Shown: piece after piece, positions 1 through 7,955 of the stretch
How positions within the stretch are numbered: the stretch's first letter is position 1
Layout of the letters: every line of letters starts with the position of its first letter
NCBI GenBank assembly: GCA_002694685.1
Contig: NZMW01000014.1
Coordinates: 26,536-90,535, forward strand
Length of the DNA: 64,000 nt
Source of the DNA: Balneola sp.
Lineage (GTDB): Bacteria > Bacteroidota > Rhodothermia > Balneolales > Balneolaceae
Direction of reading: 5' to 3'
Translations under genes and position numbers: made by a program
Notes under the pieces: model-generated
Database searches by the model: none
Told to the model about the DNA's origin: nothing
What the model saw: only the letters and a program-made list of their open reading frames with translations

Positions 1-49
1 AATAATCGAATTTGCTCATAATCCGTAAAACACTAAAAAAGCTTGTTTT

Positions 50-703
50 ATGGAAAAAGAAACAAAAGTATTACTGGGTGCAGTCATAGCAGCTCCGTTG
101 GCTTATGTGATCCCACTTTCAATGGGAAATATTTGGCTGGCTTATTTTTTACTGCTTTGTGTAGTCGTCGCTTTTCTGGGTAGTCTCATCATGTTTGCCA
201 GTGACGAACTAGATTCAAGAAACTATAAGAGAATATTTATTGGAGTTACATGCACTCTGATTGTTATCAATATGCTCTTATTTACCCATGACTACAGCAG
301 GAAGGATTACCAAAAAAGTCTACTGCTTGAAATCAGGAAAATAATTGATGAAGGCGTTACTAAGAATGATGTGCAAAAAGATTTGACCCATATATTTGCA
401 CGATATCACTCGGAGGATCGGGATTCGATAGTAAAGACTGCTCGCGAATTGATCCCGGAAAAGTTGGGAGAGAATGGTATTTATATATCGAATTTTGACC
501 TGGAGGAAGATACAGTACGTGATGACAATACAAATTTCTTTTATGAAATAGATGAAGAAGCAGATGAACTGAGTATCATTGTAGTTACAGACATCTCACT
601 AGGGGAACAGCCCGGGTTTGAAAATTATGACGGACAAGCCGGTCGTTTTGAGATGGAATTCACTCTAAATAAAGAGGGGGTTGAGTATGAAGTCCGGAAT
701 TAA
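50..703 (+). CDS. Hypothetical membrane protein, three N-terminal TM segments
   Basis: I do not recognise the family. The 217-residue product has three hydrophobic segments, at about residues 7-25, 28-50 and 61-78, followed by a soluble charged domain of about 135 residues that contains a short beta-like stretch (ELSIIVVTD). The start at 50 follows an A-rich leader without a clear Shine-Dalgarno sequence. The gene overlaps the next one by 17 bases, so the two are probably co-translated. The downstream protein has the same general plan of three TM segments plus a C-terminal soluble domain, and both end in a similar Y-x-RN or YRN tail, which hints at distant paralogy but is not proof. Function is unknown. 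Confidence 0.75.
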   Translation: MEKETKVLLGAVIAAPLAYVIPLSMGNIWLAYFLLLCVVVAFLGSLIMFASDELDSRNYKRIFIGVTCTLIVINMLLFTHDYSRKDYQKSLLLEIRKIIDEGVTKNDVQKDLTHIFARYHSEDRDSIVKTARELIPEKLGENGIYISNFDLEEDTVRDDNTNFFYEIDEEADELSIIVVTDISLGEQPGFENYDGQAGRFEMEFTLNKEGVEYEVRN

Positions 704-1385
704 GCATCTAAATGAATGGCTGATTGTTGTGGTAATTGTAATATTAGGAAGCGTTGGCGGTTCTTTCTTTTGGGGAAATGGGATGGTCTACAATCCAATA
801 AATCTTTTTAATCCCAATCCTGGAGTGATCTTGCTCGGCTTAGAAACCATTGCAGCGATCGATATATTCGCGGGAGAAGTTCCCAATGAAATAGAAGTCA
901 GTTTCGAAACTCTATCCGTACTTTTTAGCATGCTACTACTTTTGATAGTAGGACCTTGGCTACTTTATAAAGGTTATAAGGAGTATGAAAAAGGAGATCC
1001 CTCAAAGTTTAAGCCTTGGTATTGGTTTGTCGGAGCTAGTTTGAGTGTGATCTCCCTTGCCAGTATTCCAGTCTTGATCATAAGCTTTCAGGTATTTCAG
1101 AATACAAAAGCCAGTGCTGATAAAAATAGGGTTCAGGATTTAATGAGGCAGGAATTACAGATGGTAGGCTTTGCAGTTGCTGAGTATGGAATTTTAGAAG
1201 ATGGCTTTGATGAGTCTTTTGGTATAGAGGACCTGGAATTGGGTGTGTTACAATTTGAATACTCGGTGGAAGGAACTCCTTCCGATAGTTCGATTATCAT
1301 TGTTTCTAAAAAAATAGAAGAAAACAGTGGGAAGAGAATTAAAGTGATGCCATTTAGTCCCGAAGTGATGTCATACAGGAATTAG
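687..1385 (+). CDS. Hypothetical membrane protein, partner of the upstream gene
   Basis: A TTG at 681 is in frame, but the ATG at 687 is preferred because the purine-rich AAAGAGGGGG at 671-680 sits at normal Shine-Dalgarno distance. Hydrophobic segments lie at about residues 11-30, 74-94 and 111-138, with a soluble C-terminal domain of about 90 residues. No catalytic motif is visible. The overlap with the upstream gene suggests a two-gene membrane unit. The next gene, a photolyase, starts 29 bases downstream and may be on the same transcript. Function is unknown. Confidence 0.75.
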   Translation: MKSGIKHLNEWLIVVVIVILGSVGGSFFWGNGMVYNPINLFNPNPGVILLGLETIAAIDIFAGEVPNEIEVSFETLSVLFSMLLLLIVGPWLLYKGYKEYEKGDPSKFKPWYWFVGASLSVISLASIPVLIISFQVFQNTKASADKNRVQDLMRQELQMVGFAVAEYGILEDGFDESFGIEDLELGVLQFEYSVEGTPSDSSIIIVSKKIEENSGKRIKVMPFSPEVMSYRN

Positions 1386-1414
1386 TTTATGTTCGATTTG
1401 GTTTTCAAACACCT

Positions 1415-2893
1415 ATGAAGAACATTAATAGCCTCCGAAAATTTAAGCGCAATGATAACGACGTAAACCCCGATGGAGAGTACATTCTTTACTGGATGCA
1501 GGTGAACCGACGCTTCCATTATAACTATGCGTTTGAATATGCAATTGCACTTTCGCATAAATATGCAAAACCATTATTAGTCTATGAGGGTTTAAACGTC
1601 GATTACCCTTGGGCATCAGATCGAATTCATACTTTTATGATGCAGGGGATGAAGGAGAATCTGGAATACGCGAAGGAGAAAAACCTAAATTACTTCAGCT
1701 ATTTGGAGCCCGAGCAAGGAGCTGGAAAAGGTCTTTTTTATGAGTTAGCTAGTAATGCAGTTTCTGTAGTTTCTGATGAATTCCCGGTATTCATCATCCG
1801 TTCTCATAACGAAAGTGTAGGTAAAAATATCGAGGTACCATACACCACTATTGACTCAAATGGAATTATTCCTCTCGGAGTCACAGATAAAGATCCATAT
1901 TCGGCTTATCTATTCCGGAAGATTATGCAAAAGCATTTTCTGGAAGCCTTCACCCATCCTCCACAAAAAGATCCTTTAGGTGATTTAGAGAATCAAAAGC
2001 AGATCGAGTTACCTGATTCATTTCTAAAGAAATATCCGCCGGCGAATGAAGCACTGGCTGACATTGAGAAAACGGTTTCTGAACTCCCTATTGATCACGA
2101 AGTGGGAGTGGCAGAGCTGGATGGAACTCGTCAAGCAGCCTTGGGTAAATTGGGACACTTTGTAGGACACAACCTTTTTAATTATGATGATCGGCGTAAT
2201 GATCCGGATGCGAAAGCTTCAAGTGGATTAAGCCCGTGGCTTCATTTTGGGAAAATCAGTGAGTATGAAATTGTGAAAACAGTTTTTGATCACCAGCCCG
2301 ACGATTGGGACTTAGATTCCATCACCCCAAATAAAGGAAAGAATTCAGGTTTTTTTAATGGGGATCCGAATATCGAGTCGTTTCTGGATGAAGTGATTAC
2401 CTGGCGTGAAGTTGGTTTTCATTATGCGCATCACCGACCAGATTATGATCAGTTTGAAAGTCTGCCGGATTGGGTAAAGAAAACGACCAGTAAACACGAA
2501 AGTGATGAGCGGGAGTGGATTTATTCTCTGGAAGAATTTGAGCAATCCAAAACGCACGATGAAATCTGGAATGCCGCTCAAACCGAACTTCGGGAAACCG
2601 GGGTAATGCATAACTACCTGCGCATGTTGTGGGGAAAGAAAATCATTGAGTGGACACCAGATTACCGAACCGCTTTAGACTACATGATAGAACTCAACAA
2701 CAAATATGCACTGGATGGACGTGATCCCAACAGCTATTCAGGGATTTTCTGGTGTTTGGGTAGATTTGATCGTGCCTGGCAAGAACGGCCTATCTTTGGT
2801 AAGCTTCGATATATGACAAGCGATTCAACGCGTAAGAAAGTAAAGCTTCAGCAGTACCTGGATAGATTCGGGAATCAGAAATCATTACTGTAA
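1415..2893 (+). CDS. phr: Class II CPD photolyase
   Basis: Deoxyribodipyrimidine photolyase, which uses FAD and light to split cyclobutane pyrimidine dimers in DNA. The 492-residue length is normal for the family. An N-terminal Rossmann-like photolyase domain (about residues 20-170) is followed by the FAD-binding helical domain. Class II hallmarks are visible in the C-terminal half: SGLSPWLHFGKIS, HNYLRMLWGKKIIEW, the LNNKYALDGRDPNSYSG block and WQERPIFGKLRYM. The ATG at 1415 leaves 29 bases after the preceding gene. The class assignment is from family knowledge. Alternative chromophore-binding cryptochrome roles cannot be excluded from sequence alone. Confidence 0.92.
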   Translation: MKNINSLRKFKRNDNDVNPDGEYILYWMQVNRRFHYNYAFEYAIALSHKYAKPLLVYEGLNVDYPWASDRIHTFMMQGMKENLEYAKEKNLNYFSYLEPEQGAGKGLFYELASNAVSVVSDEFPVFIIRSHNESVGKNIEVPYTTIDSNGIIPLGVTDKDPYSAYLFRKIMQKHFLEAFTHPPQKDPLGDLENQKQIELPDSFLKKYPPANEALADIEKTVSELPIDHEVGVAELDGTRQAALGKLGHFVGHNLFNYDDRRNDPDAKASSGLSPWLHFGKISEYEIVKTVFDHQPDDWDLDSITPNKGKNSGFFNGDPNIESFLDEVITWREVGFHYAHHRPDYDQFESLPDWVKKTTSKHESDEREWIYSLEEFEQSKTHDEIWNAAQTELRETGVMHNYLRMLWGKKIIEWTPDYRTALDYMIELNNKYALDGRDPNSYSGIFWCLGRFDRAWQERPIFGKLRYMTSDSTRKKVKLQQYLDRFGNQKSLL

Positions 2894-2898
2894 AAACA

Positions 2899-2930
2899 CC
2901 GTAGGGGTAATTCATGAATTACCCCTACGG
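2899..2930. repeat. Perfect 32-bp palindrome
   Basis: The segment is a perfect inverted repeat with no spacer, centred on TTCATGAA, with arms CCGTAGGGGTAATTC and the reverse complement. It begins 6 bases after the photolyase stop codon. There is no T-run after it, so it is not a classical intrinsic terminator, although the hairpin could stabilise the mRNA 3' end. It resembles REP-like palindromes dispersed by RAYT transposases, and a RAYT-like gene is present at 56.8 kb. Confidence 0.8.
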
Positions 2931-2940
2931 TTGGTGGCAC

Positions 2941-2973
2941 AAATAGCGCAAGCGTCTCGCTTGTGCGTTATTT
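2941..2973. repeat. Imperfect palindrome, REP-like
   Basis: The sequence around GCGCAAGCG-TCT-CGCTTGTGC forms an imperfect inverted repeat flanked by AAATA/TATTT. It lies 10 bases after the perfect palindrome, so the photolyase-rarA gap carries two palindromes in tandem. Paired palindromes of this kind are typical of REP or BIME elements. Copy number elsewhere in the genome cannot be judged from this window. The rest of the gap to 3091 holds nothing else that I can recognise. Confidence 0.5.
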
Positions 2974-3091
2974 AGGTCTAAGCGGATAGCTTGAACTACA
3001 TTTTCTATGTATCCTGCAACAGTACATATTCATCTTTCATAAGGATAAAGAAACACATACATTATACATGCTTAAACATCAAGCCTAAAAC

Positions 3092-4450
3092 ATGGATCTT
3101 TTCCAAGAAAAAAAGTCTGGATCTCAATCCAACAAAGAAAACCCACAGTATAGCGAGCCCTTAGCTACACGGATGCGTCCACAGTCGCTGGATGAGTTTG
3201 CGGGACAAGAGCATTTGGTTGGTGAAGGAAAGATGCTCCAGCGGATGATCGAAAGTGGGATTATCGGATCACTCATCTTTTATGGCCCGCCGAGTTCAGG
3301 AAAGACCACGCTTGCCCATGTTATTTCCAGAGAGATAAAAGCTCAGTTTGAAGTTATTAACGCCGTGCTTGATGGAATCAAAGAATTGCGAAATGTAGTT
3401 GACAAAGCTGAGAAGCTCCGTAAACTCAATGGCCGTAAAACTATTTTGTTTGTAGATGAGATTCATCGCTGGAATAAAGCCCAGCAGGATGCTTTGCTTC
3501 CTCATTTAGAGTCAGGAATAATCACTTTAGTGGGTGCAACAACTGAAAATCCTTTCTACTCTTTAGTGAATCCTCTGTTATCGAGATGCCAGCTTTTTGA
3601 ACTTCACCCCTTAACCATGGATGAAGTAAAGTTGATGCTTAATCGTGCACTTAAGGATGAAGAACGCGGGCTGGGTGGAAAGGAAATTGAAGTAGAAGAC
3701 GCTGCCTTTGATCATCTCGCTGAAATGGCCGGTGGAGATATCCGAAATGCACTCAACGCTTTAGAGGTGGCGGTACTATCCAGTACTCCCAATGAAAATG
3801 GAGTTATTGAGATAAACCTAGAAGTAGCAAAGGAAAGTATCCAAAGAAGGAATGTGCGATACGATCGTACTGGAGACGAGCACTATCATTATGCCTCTGC
3901 CTTTATTAAATCTATGAGAGGTTCTGATCCTGATGCGGCTTTGTACTGGATGAATGCAATGCTGGAAGGAGGTGACGATCCTAATTTCATTTTCAGGCGA
4001 CTGCTTATCTTTGCCAGTGAAGATGTTGGACTTGCAGAACCAAACGCTCTTTCCATTGTAAACTCATGCCAGGAAGCTTTTATGAAATGTGGTATGCCCG
4101 AGGGGATGTATTTTCTTTCCCATGCCTGTTTGTATCTCAGTCAGTGCCCAAAGAGTAATAGCACCAAGGCAATCTTTGAAGTAAATCGCGAAATCAGTGA
4201 AAAAGGAGTGAAGGATATCCCGCCCTATCTTAAAGATAAAACTGCAAATAAATTGGGAGCCAAACATCTTGGAGTCGAAAATGCTTCAGACGACTATAAA
4301 TATCCCCACAATCACCCTAACAACTGGGTGGATCAACAATACTTACCGGATGCTTTGAAAAATAAGAAATGGTATAAAGGGGGAAGTCAGGGAAGGGAAG
4401 CTTTGCTTTGGAAAAAGTGGCAAGAGATTAAGAATCAAAAAGAAGACTAA
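3092..4450 (+). CDS. rarA: Replication-associated recombination protein A (AAA+ ATPase)
   Basis: RarA/MgsA, a clamp-loader-like AAA+ ATPase acting at stalled replication forks and related to eukaryotic WRNIP1. The 452-residue product carries Walker A GPPSSGKTT (residues 65-73), Walker B ILFVDEIH (118-125), the RWNKAQQDALLPHLE block just after it, and the sensor region GATTENPFYSLVNPLLSR. The C-terminal half contains the family's tetramerisation region (YHYASAFIKSMRGSDPDAAL). One small difference from most family members is RWNKAQQ in place of the usual RFNKAQQ. It is probably a single-gene unit, with a hairpin following the stop codon. Confidence 0.95.
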   Translation: MDLFQEKKSGSQSNKENPQYSEPLATRMRPQSLDEFAGQEHLVGEGKMLQRMIESGIIGSLIFYGPPSSGKTTLAHVISREIKAQFEVINAVLDGIKELRNVVDKAEKLRKLNGRKTILFVDEIHRWNKAQQDALLPHLESGIITLVGATTENPFYSLVNPLLSRCQLFELHPLTMDEVKLMLNRALKDEERGLGGKEIEVEDAAFDHLAEMAGGDIRNALNALEVAVLSSTPNENGVIEINLEVAKESIQRRNVRYDRTGDEHYHYASAFIKSMRGSDPDAALYWMNAMLEGGDDPNFIFRRLLIFASEDVGLAEPNALSIVNSCQEAFMKCGMPEGMYFLSHACLYLSQCPKSNSTKAIFEVNREISEKGVKDIPPYLKDKTANKLGAKHLGVENASDDYKYPHNHPNNWVDQQYLPDALKNKKWYKGGSQGREALLWKKWQEIKNQKED

Positions 4451-4473
4451 AAGAGCAAGGTTTGTTAAAAGAA

Positions 4474-4510
4474 AATAGGCGAAGCACGTCAGCACTTCGC
4501 CTATTGTTGT
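4474..4510 (+). terminator. Hairpin after rarA
   Basis: An 11-bp perfect stem, AATAGGCGAAG (4474-4484) and its complement (4495-4505), is followed by GTTGTTG rather than a clean T-run. It is probably a terminator or an mRNA 3'-end hairpin. The remainder of the gap, 4511-4821, is AT-rich and holds no gene that I can see. It presumably contains the promoter of the next gene. Confidence 0.5.
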
Positions 4511-4821
4511 TGGAGTCACTAATACTATCAGAGAGCAAATCGCAGCCTAACCAACCGAACTCTCTGAAAAATATTAGGCGGAATAAAAAGTAGTAATGAA
4601 GTAATTCAGCGATCACTTCATTACACCTGAAAATATATGCCTTTATAAGTATAATTCAAAAATAAATTAGGCAATTAATATAAAAAAGTTATTTATATAT
4701 AGGTTTTGTTGAAAAAGCGCTTACATAGTTAGGTGTATTTAAGAAAAGGCATGGTTGGAATGTTTTTCATCAGTAAATGGTATGTTTATAAGAATGCAAA
4801 ATCTGCGATAACAAAAGATTA

Positions 4822-5385
4822 ATGGATCTAAAAATAATCAGTAGTACCGACCGTCCTAATTCAAATGCACTTAAAGTTTCTAAATATGTTCAGTCTTTAT
4901 ATAAAGAAAGAGGGGTAGAGGCAGGGGTTATTAGTCTTGCAGACTTTCCTCTTAAAGAAGTGATCGGTGGGCCATATGGCAAAGACCTGCCAGCAGTAGA
5001 AAAATTTAGAAGACCAATAGTAGAAGCAGATGGATTAATTTTTGTGATTCCAGAATACAATGGAAGTTATCCGGGAATTTTAAAGCTATTTGTAGACTAC
5101 CTCCCATTTCCGCAAGCGTTTGAGAAAATGCCAATGGCGTTTATAGGGGAATCTGCCGGAGCATTTGGAGCCCTTAGATCGGTAGAACAATTTCAGATGG
5201 TAGCCAATTACCGAAATGCACTTCAATTTCCTGAACGCGTATTCATTCCCCGAGTTACAGATGAATTTGATGAAGAGTCAGGTTTGAAAGATGAATTCAA
5301 GCAAAAACTACTATTATCACAAATAGATAACTTCATCAAATTCGTTGAAGCAGTTCGGCAAAAAGAAATGGATCAGTTAATCTGA
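4822..5385 (+). CDS. NAD(P)H-dependent FMN reductase family protein
   Basis: A 187-residue flavodoxin-fold reductase of the NADPH-dependent FMN reductase family (PF03358). The N-terminal strand MDLKIISSTDRPNSN leads to the phosphate-binding loop, and the conserved PEYNGSYPGILKLFVDYL block (around residue 80) and GESAGAFGALRS correspond to flavin-contacting regions of the family. It probably reduces FMN, azo or quinone compounds in the cytoplasm, but the substrate cannot be told. It is convergent with the response regulator that ends 8 bases downstream on the other strand. Confidence 0.85.
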   Translation: MDLKIISSTDRPNSNALKVSKYVQSLYKERGVEAGVISLADFPLKEVIGGPYGKDLPAVEKFRRPIVEADGLIFVIPEYNGSYPGILKLFVDYLPFPQAFEKMPMAFIGESAGAFGALRSVEQFQMVANYRNALQFPERVFIPRVTDEFDEESGLKDEFKQKLLLSQIDNFIKFVEAVRQKEMDQLI

Positions 5386-5392
5386 TCTATCC

Positions 5393-6097
5393 TTAACCAT
5401 TTCTAAGCATATACCCTACTCCATGTAAGGTAATCAGGTAGCGGGGGTCGTCAGGGTGGACTTCAATTTTTGCCCGTAGTTTAGAAATATGAACATCAAC
5501 TGTACGGGTATTGGTACTGAATTCATATCTCCACACTTTTTCTAAAAGTTCATCTCTGGAGACAGGTTCATTTGCGCTTTTAAGTAAATACCGGATGAGT
5601 TCAACCTCTCTGGAAGTGAGTTCTATTTCTTCTCCATCCGGCCTAATTACCGCTGACTCCATTAAGTCGATTTTGATAGGACCTAATTGCAAAATATCAA
5701 CTTCACCAGATGTAGAATAGGTGCCTGCACGACGAAGCCTTGCTTCAATTCGGGCAAGGAGCTCTTTTACACCAAACGGTTTTGTTAGATAATCATCGGC
5801 TCCAAGATTAAGGCCTTTCACCTTATCCGGTTCCTGGTCTTTAGCCGTAAGCATGATTACAGGGAAGGTGTATTTTTCATTTCTGATTTCCTCCAGGATG
5901 TCGTAGCCGCTTTTACCGGGCAGCATAACATCCAAAATCATAAGGTCAGGTTTGTGCTCTTTGACCATTTCCATGGCTTGAGTACCCTCTTCGCTAACGG
6001 CGACATCATAACCTTCGCTTTCAAGTGTATCCCGTAAAGTGAAAACCAGACTTGGCTCGTCTTCTACAACGAGAACTTTCATGCGTTTATCCGACAT
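5393..6097 (-). CDS. OmpR/PhoB-family response regulator
   Basis: A two-component response regulator of 234 residues. The receiver domain has acidic residues VEDE near residue 11, the phosphoacceptor Asp56 in MILDVMLPGKSG and the conserved Lys in MLTAKD-x-PDKVKG/LTKPF. The C-terminal winged-helix DNA-binding domain (about residues 140-232) ends with RTVDVHISKLRAKIE and LHGVGYML, typical of OmpR/PhoB proteins. It starts inside the end of the histidine kinase gene (11-base overlap), so the two are translationally coupled, kinase first. The target genes are unknown. Confidence 0.95.
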   Translation of the reverse strand: MSDKRMKVLVVEDEPSLVFTLRDTLESEGYDVAVSEEGTQAMEMVKEHKPDLMILDVMLPGKSGYDILEEIRNEKYTFPVIMLTAKDQEPDKVKGLNLGADDYLTKPFGVKELLARIEARLRRAGTYSTSGEVDILQLGPIKIDLMESAVIRPDGEEIELTSREVELIRYLLKSANEPVSRDELLEKVWRYEFSTNTRTVDVHISKLRAKIEVHPDDPRYLITLHGVGYMLRNG

Positions 6098-7814
6098 ATT
6101 CTGTGTGCTTATTATTCTTTTGTGTTGGTGAAGTGCCCGTCTGTGAGCCTTGTAAACTATTTTCGGAAGCTTCGTCTTCCGCTAATTTAGGAAATCTTAC
6201 AATAAATGTTGTTCCTTTACCCAAACTACTTTTTACATCAATTTTACCACCATTCAATTCAACCATATTTTTAACAATACTAAGGCCTAATCCATGGCCT
6301 TTAATCTTGCTACTCAATGAGTCGGATTCATCTACACGGTAGAATTTTTTAAAGATATTTTTTTGTGCTTTTTTAGGAATGCCGATTCCATGGTCGGTGA
6401 TACTAAAAAAGACTTCATCTTTATTCTCTGAAATCTGATACTCGATATACTTCTCGCCATTGCTATATTTGACAGCATTTTCTGTGAGATTATTAACGAT
6501 GGTCTCAAAGCTATCGCTATCAATCATACACGTTGCTTTCTCAGCTGAAGACTTAAATTTCACATCAAAGCCTTTGTTTTCAATGTACTCCCTGTTCTCA
6601 TTCAAGTAGGAGTTCATGAGTTCGTGAATGCGATAAGGCGCAGCTTTAATCATGTTCTGACCAGAATCTACCCGAGCTACATCCAGAAGCTTTTCAATCA
6701 TACCTCTGAGCCGTATGGATTCATTATAAATGTGTTCCCCATATTGCTTGAGTCTTTTGGGTTCGGTGACTCTGCCGTCCGAGATGTTTTCGCCGGCAGC
6801 CTGCATAACAGCCAGTGGTGTTTTCAATTCATGAGTTACATTTGCCAAAAAGCTAGCTTGGCGCTGCGCTAGGTGGCGTTCCCGCTGTGCAGTAACAAAC
6901 ATGAAAATCAATGCGCCCATTAAAAATAGTACAGCCACTCCCAATACAATGAGGTTTTTTACAAGAGTAGCATTGTAAGCATTTGAAACGGGAGTTTGTA
7001 GGAATGCAATATTCAAAGACCAGTTATCAAAAAAGCCGGAACCGGAAAAGCCCATTCTATGATCCCGCAGATCACGATCGTAGGTAACGGTGGAATCATT
7101 GGTAGCAATAACCCGATTATTGGCCCAATCTCTTACCCAAACAACAATCCCTGATTCACTGCTTTTGCCAAAGTAACTGGTTAGCAATGGGGGAAATACC
7201 TCATTTACAATATAATCTTCATTCAGAGTGAGGGTAAGGTAACCAATCATTCTGCTTTCTGAGAGATTGATCAATCCTACATTCAGGCTCCTGTGGGTAT
7301 CAAACTCAAAGTTGTTGTTCCACCGGTAATTGAAGTCGTTGAGCTGAATCTTAGTTTTTGTTCTTGTAAGACCAACTCCATCACATACTAAATCGGGGTA
7401 ATCATTAGTTGGGGTGATGGCATTTTGTGCAGAATCATATTTGTAGATTGCTTCTCCGGTATCACAAGGATCAACATTTTCGGGCGTAAAATAAATGCTA
7501 TCAAAAAAAGGACTTTTTGAAGACCTGGTTAGTACTTCCTGAATTTTTTCAGGAAACTGACCATCCTCAGCAATAGCGTTCTCAATAGGTTCAAGTTGAA
7601 TCCGGTAAAGTCCCCTTAGTGGTTCCAGAATTTGATTTCTGATGGTATCGTTGATCTCATCTAGCTGGTCAATGCGGCGCTCTTCTTCACTTTCAACCAT
7701 GCGATCCCGCAAATCATAAAGAGAAAGCACATTCATGCCTGTAAGCGCAATAATAGCTGAAAGACCTAACATCAAAAGAATCCAGCGAAAAGCCCTGTTT
7801 CGAAGAATTTTCAT
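6087..7814 (-). CDS. Membrane sensor histidine kinase
   Basis: A 575-residue transmembrane kinase, partner of the overlapping response regulator. TM1 is at about residues 9-31, a periplasmic sensor region runs to about 283, and TM2 is at about 284-306. HisKA follows with phospho-acceptor His328 in NVTHELKTPLAV, then the HATPase domain with N-box NNLTENAVKYSNG, G1 DHGIGIPKK and G2 GHGLGLSIVKNM. No HAMP domain is obvious between TM2 and HisKA. The sensor domain has cysteines (CDTG, LVCDG) but I do not recognise its fold, so the signal is unknown. Confidence 0.95.
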   Translation of the reverse strand: MKILRNRAFRWILLMLGLSAIIALTGMNVLSLYDLRDRMVESEEERRIDQLDEINDTIRNQILEPLRGLYRIQLEPIENAIAEDGQFPEKIQEVLTRSSKSPFFDSIYFTPENVDPCDTGEAIYKYDSAQNAITPTNDYPDLVCDGVGLTRTKTKIQLNDFNYRWNNNFEFDTHRSLNVGLINLSESRMIGYLTLTLNEDYIVNEVFPPLLTSYFGKSSESGIVVWVRDWANNRVIATNDSTVTYDRDLRDHRMGFSGSGFFDNWSLNIAFLQTPVSNAYNATLVKNLIVLGVAVLFLMGALIFMFVTAQRERHLAQRQASFLANVTHELKTPLAVMQAAGENISDGRVTEPKRLKQYGEHIYNESIRLRGMIEKLLDVARVDSGQNMIKAAPYRIHELMNSYLNENREYIENKGFDVKFKSSAEKATCMIDSDSFETIVNNLTENAVKYSNGEKYIEYQISENKDEVFFSITDHGIGIPKKAQKNIFKKFYRVDESDSLSSKIKGHGLGLSIVKNMVELNGGKIDVKSSLGKGTTFIVRFPKLAEDEASENSLQGSQTGTSPTQKNNKHTEYVG

Positions 7815-7900
7815 AGTACAATGGTTTTAAATTTCAAAAAGAAATATAGCATTCTACTTGAATCTTTAAACTCAAAGTTGGTAAAAATAAACGGATATTA

Positions 7901-7930
7901 AAAAAGCCCCTAAAGTATACTGGGGCTTTC
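7901..7930 (-). terminator. Terminator downstream of the M1 peptidase gene
   Basis: The stem AAAGCCCC/GGGGCTTT with a 12-base loop is followed on the minus strand by a T-run (A-run at 7901-7905 on plus). It lies 26 bases past the stop codon of the minus-strand gene that ends at 7956. Confidence 0.8.
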
Positions 7931-7955
7931 TCTCAAGTCATATGAAAGGTGATGC

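Noticed and set aside
5511..5720. Plus-strand ORF opposite the response regulator
   Set aside because: Shadow frame over a well-supported gene, low-complexity serine-rich product.
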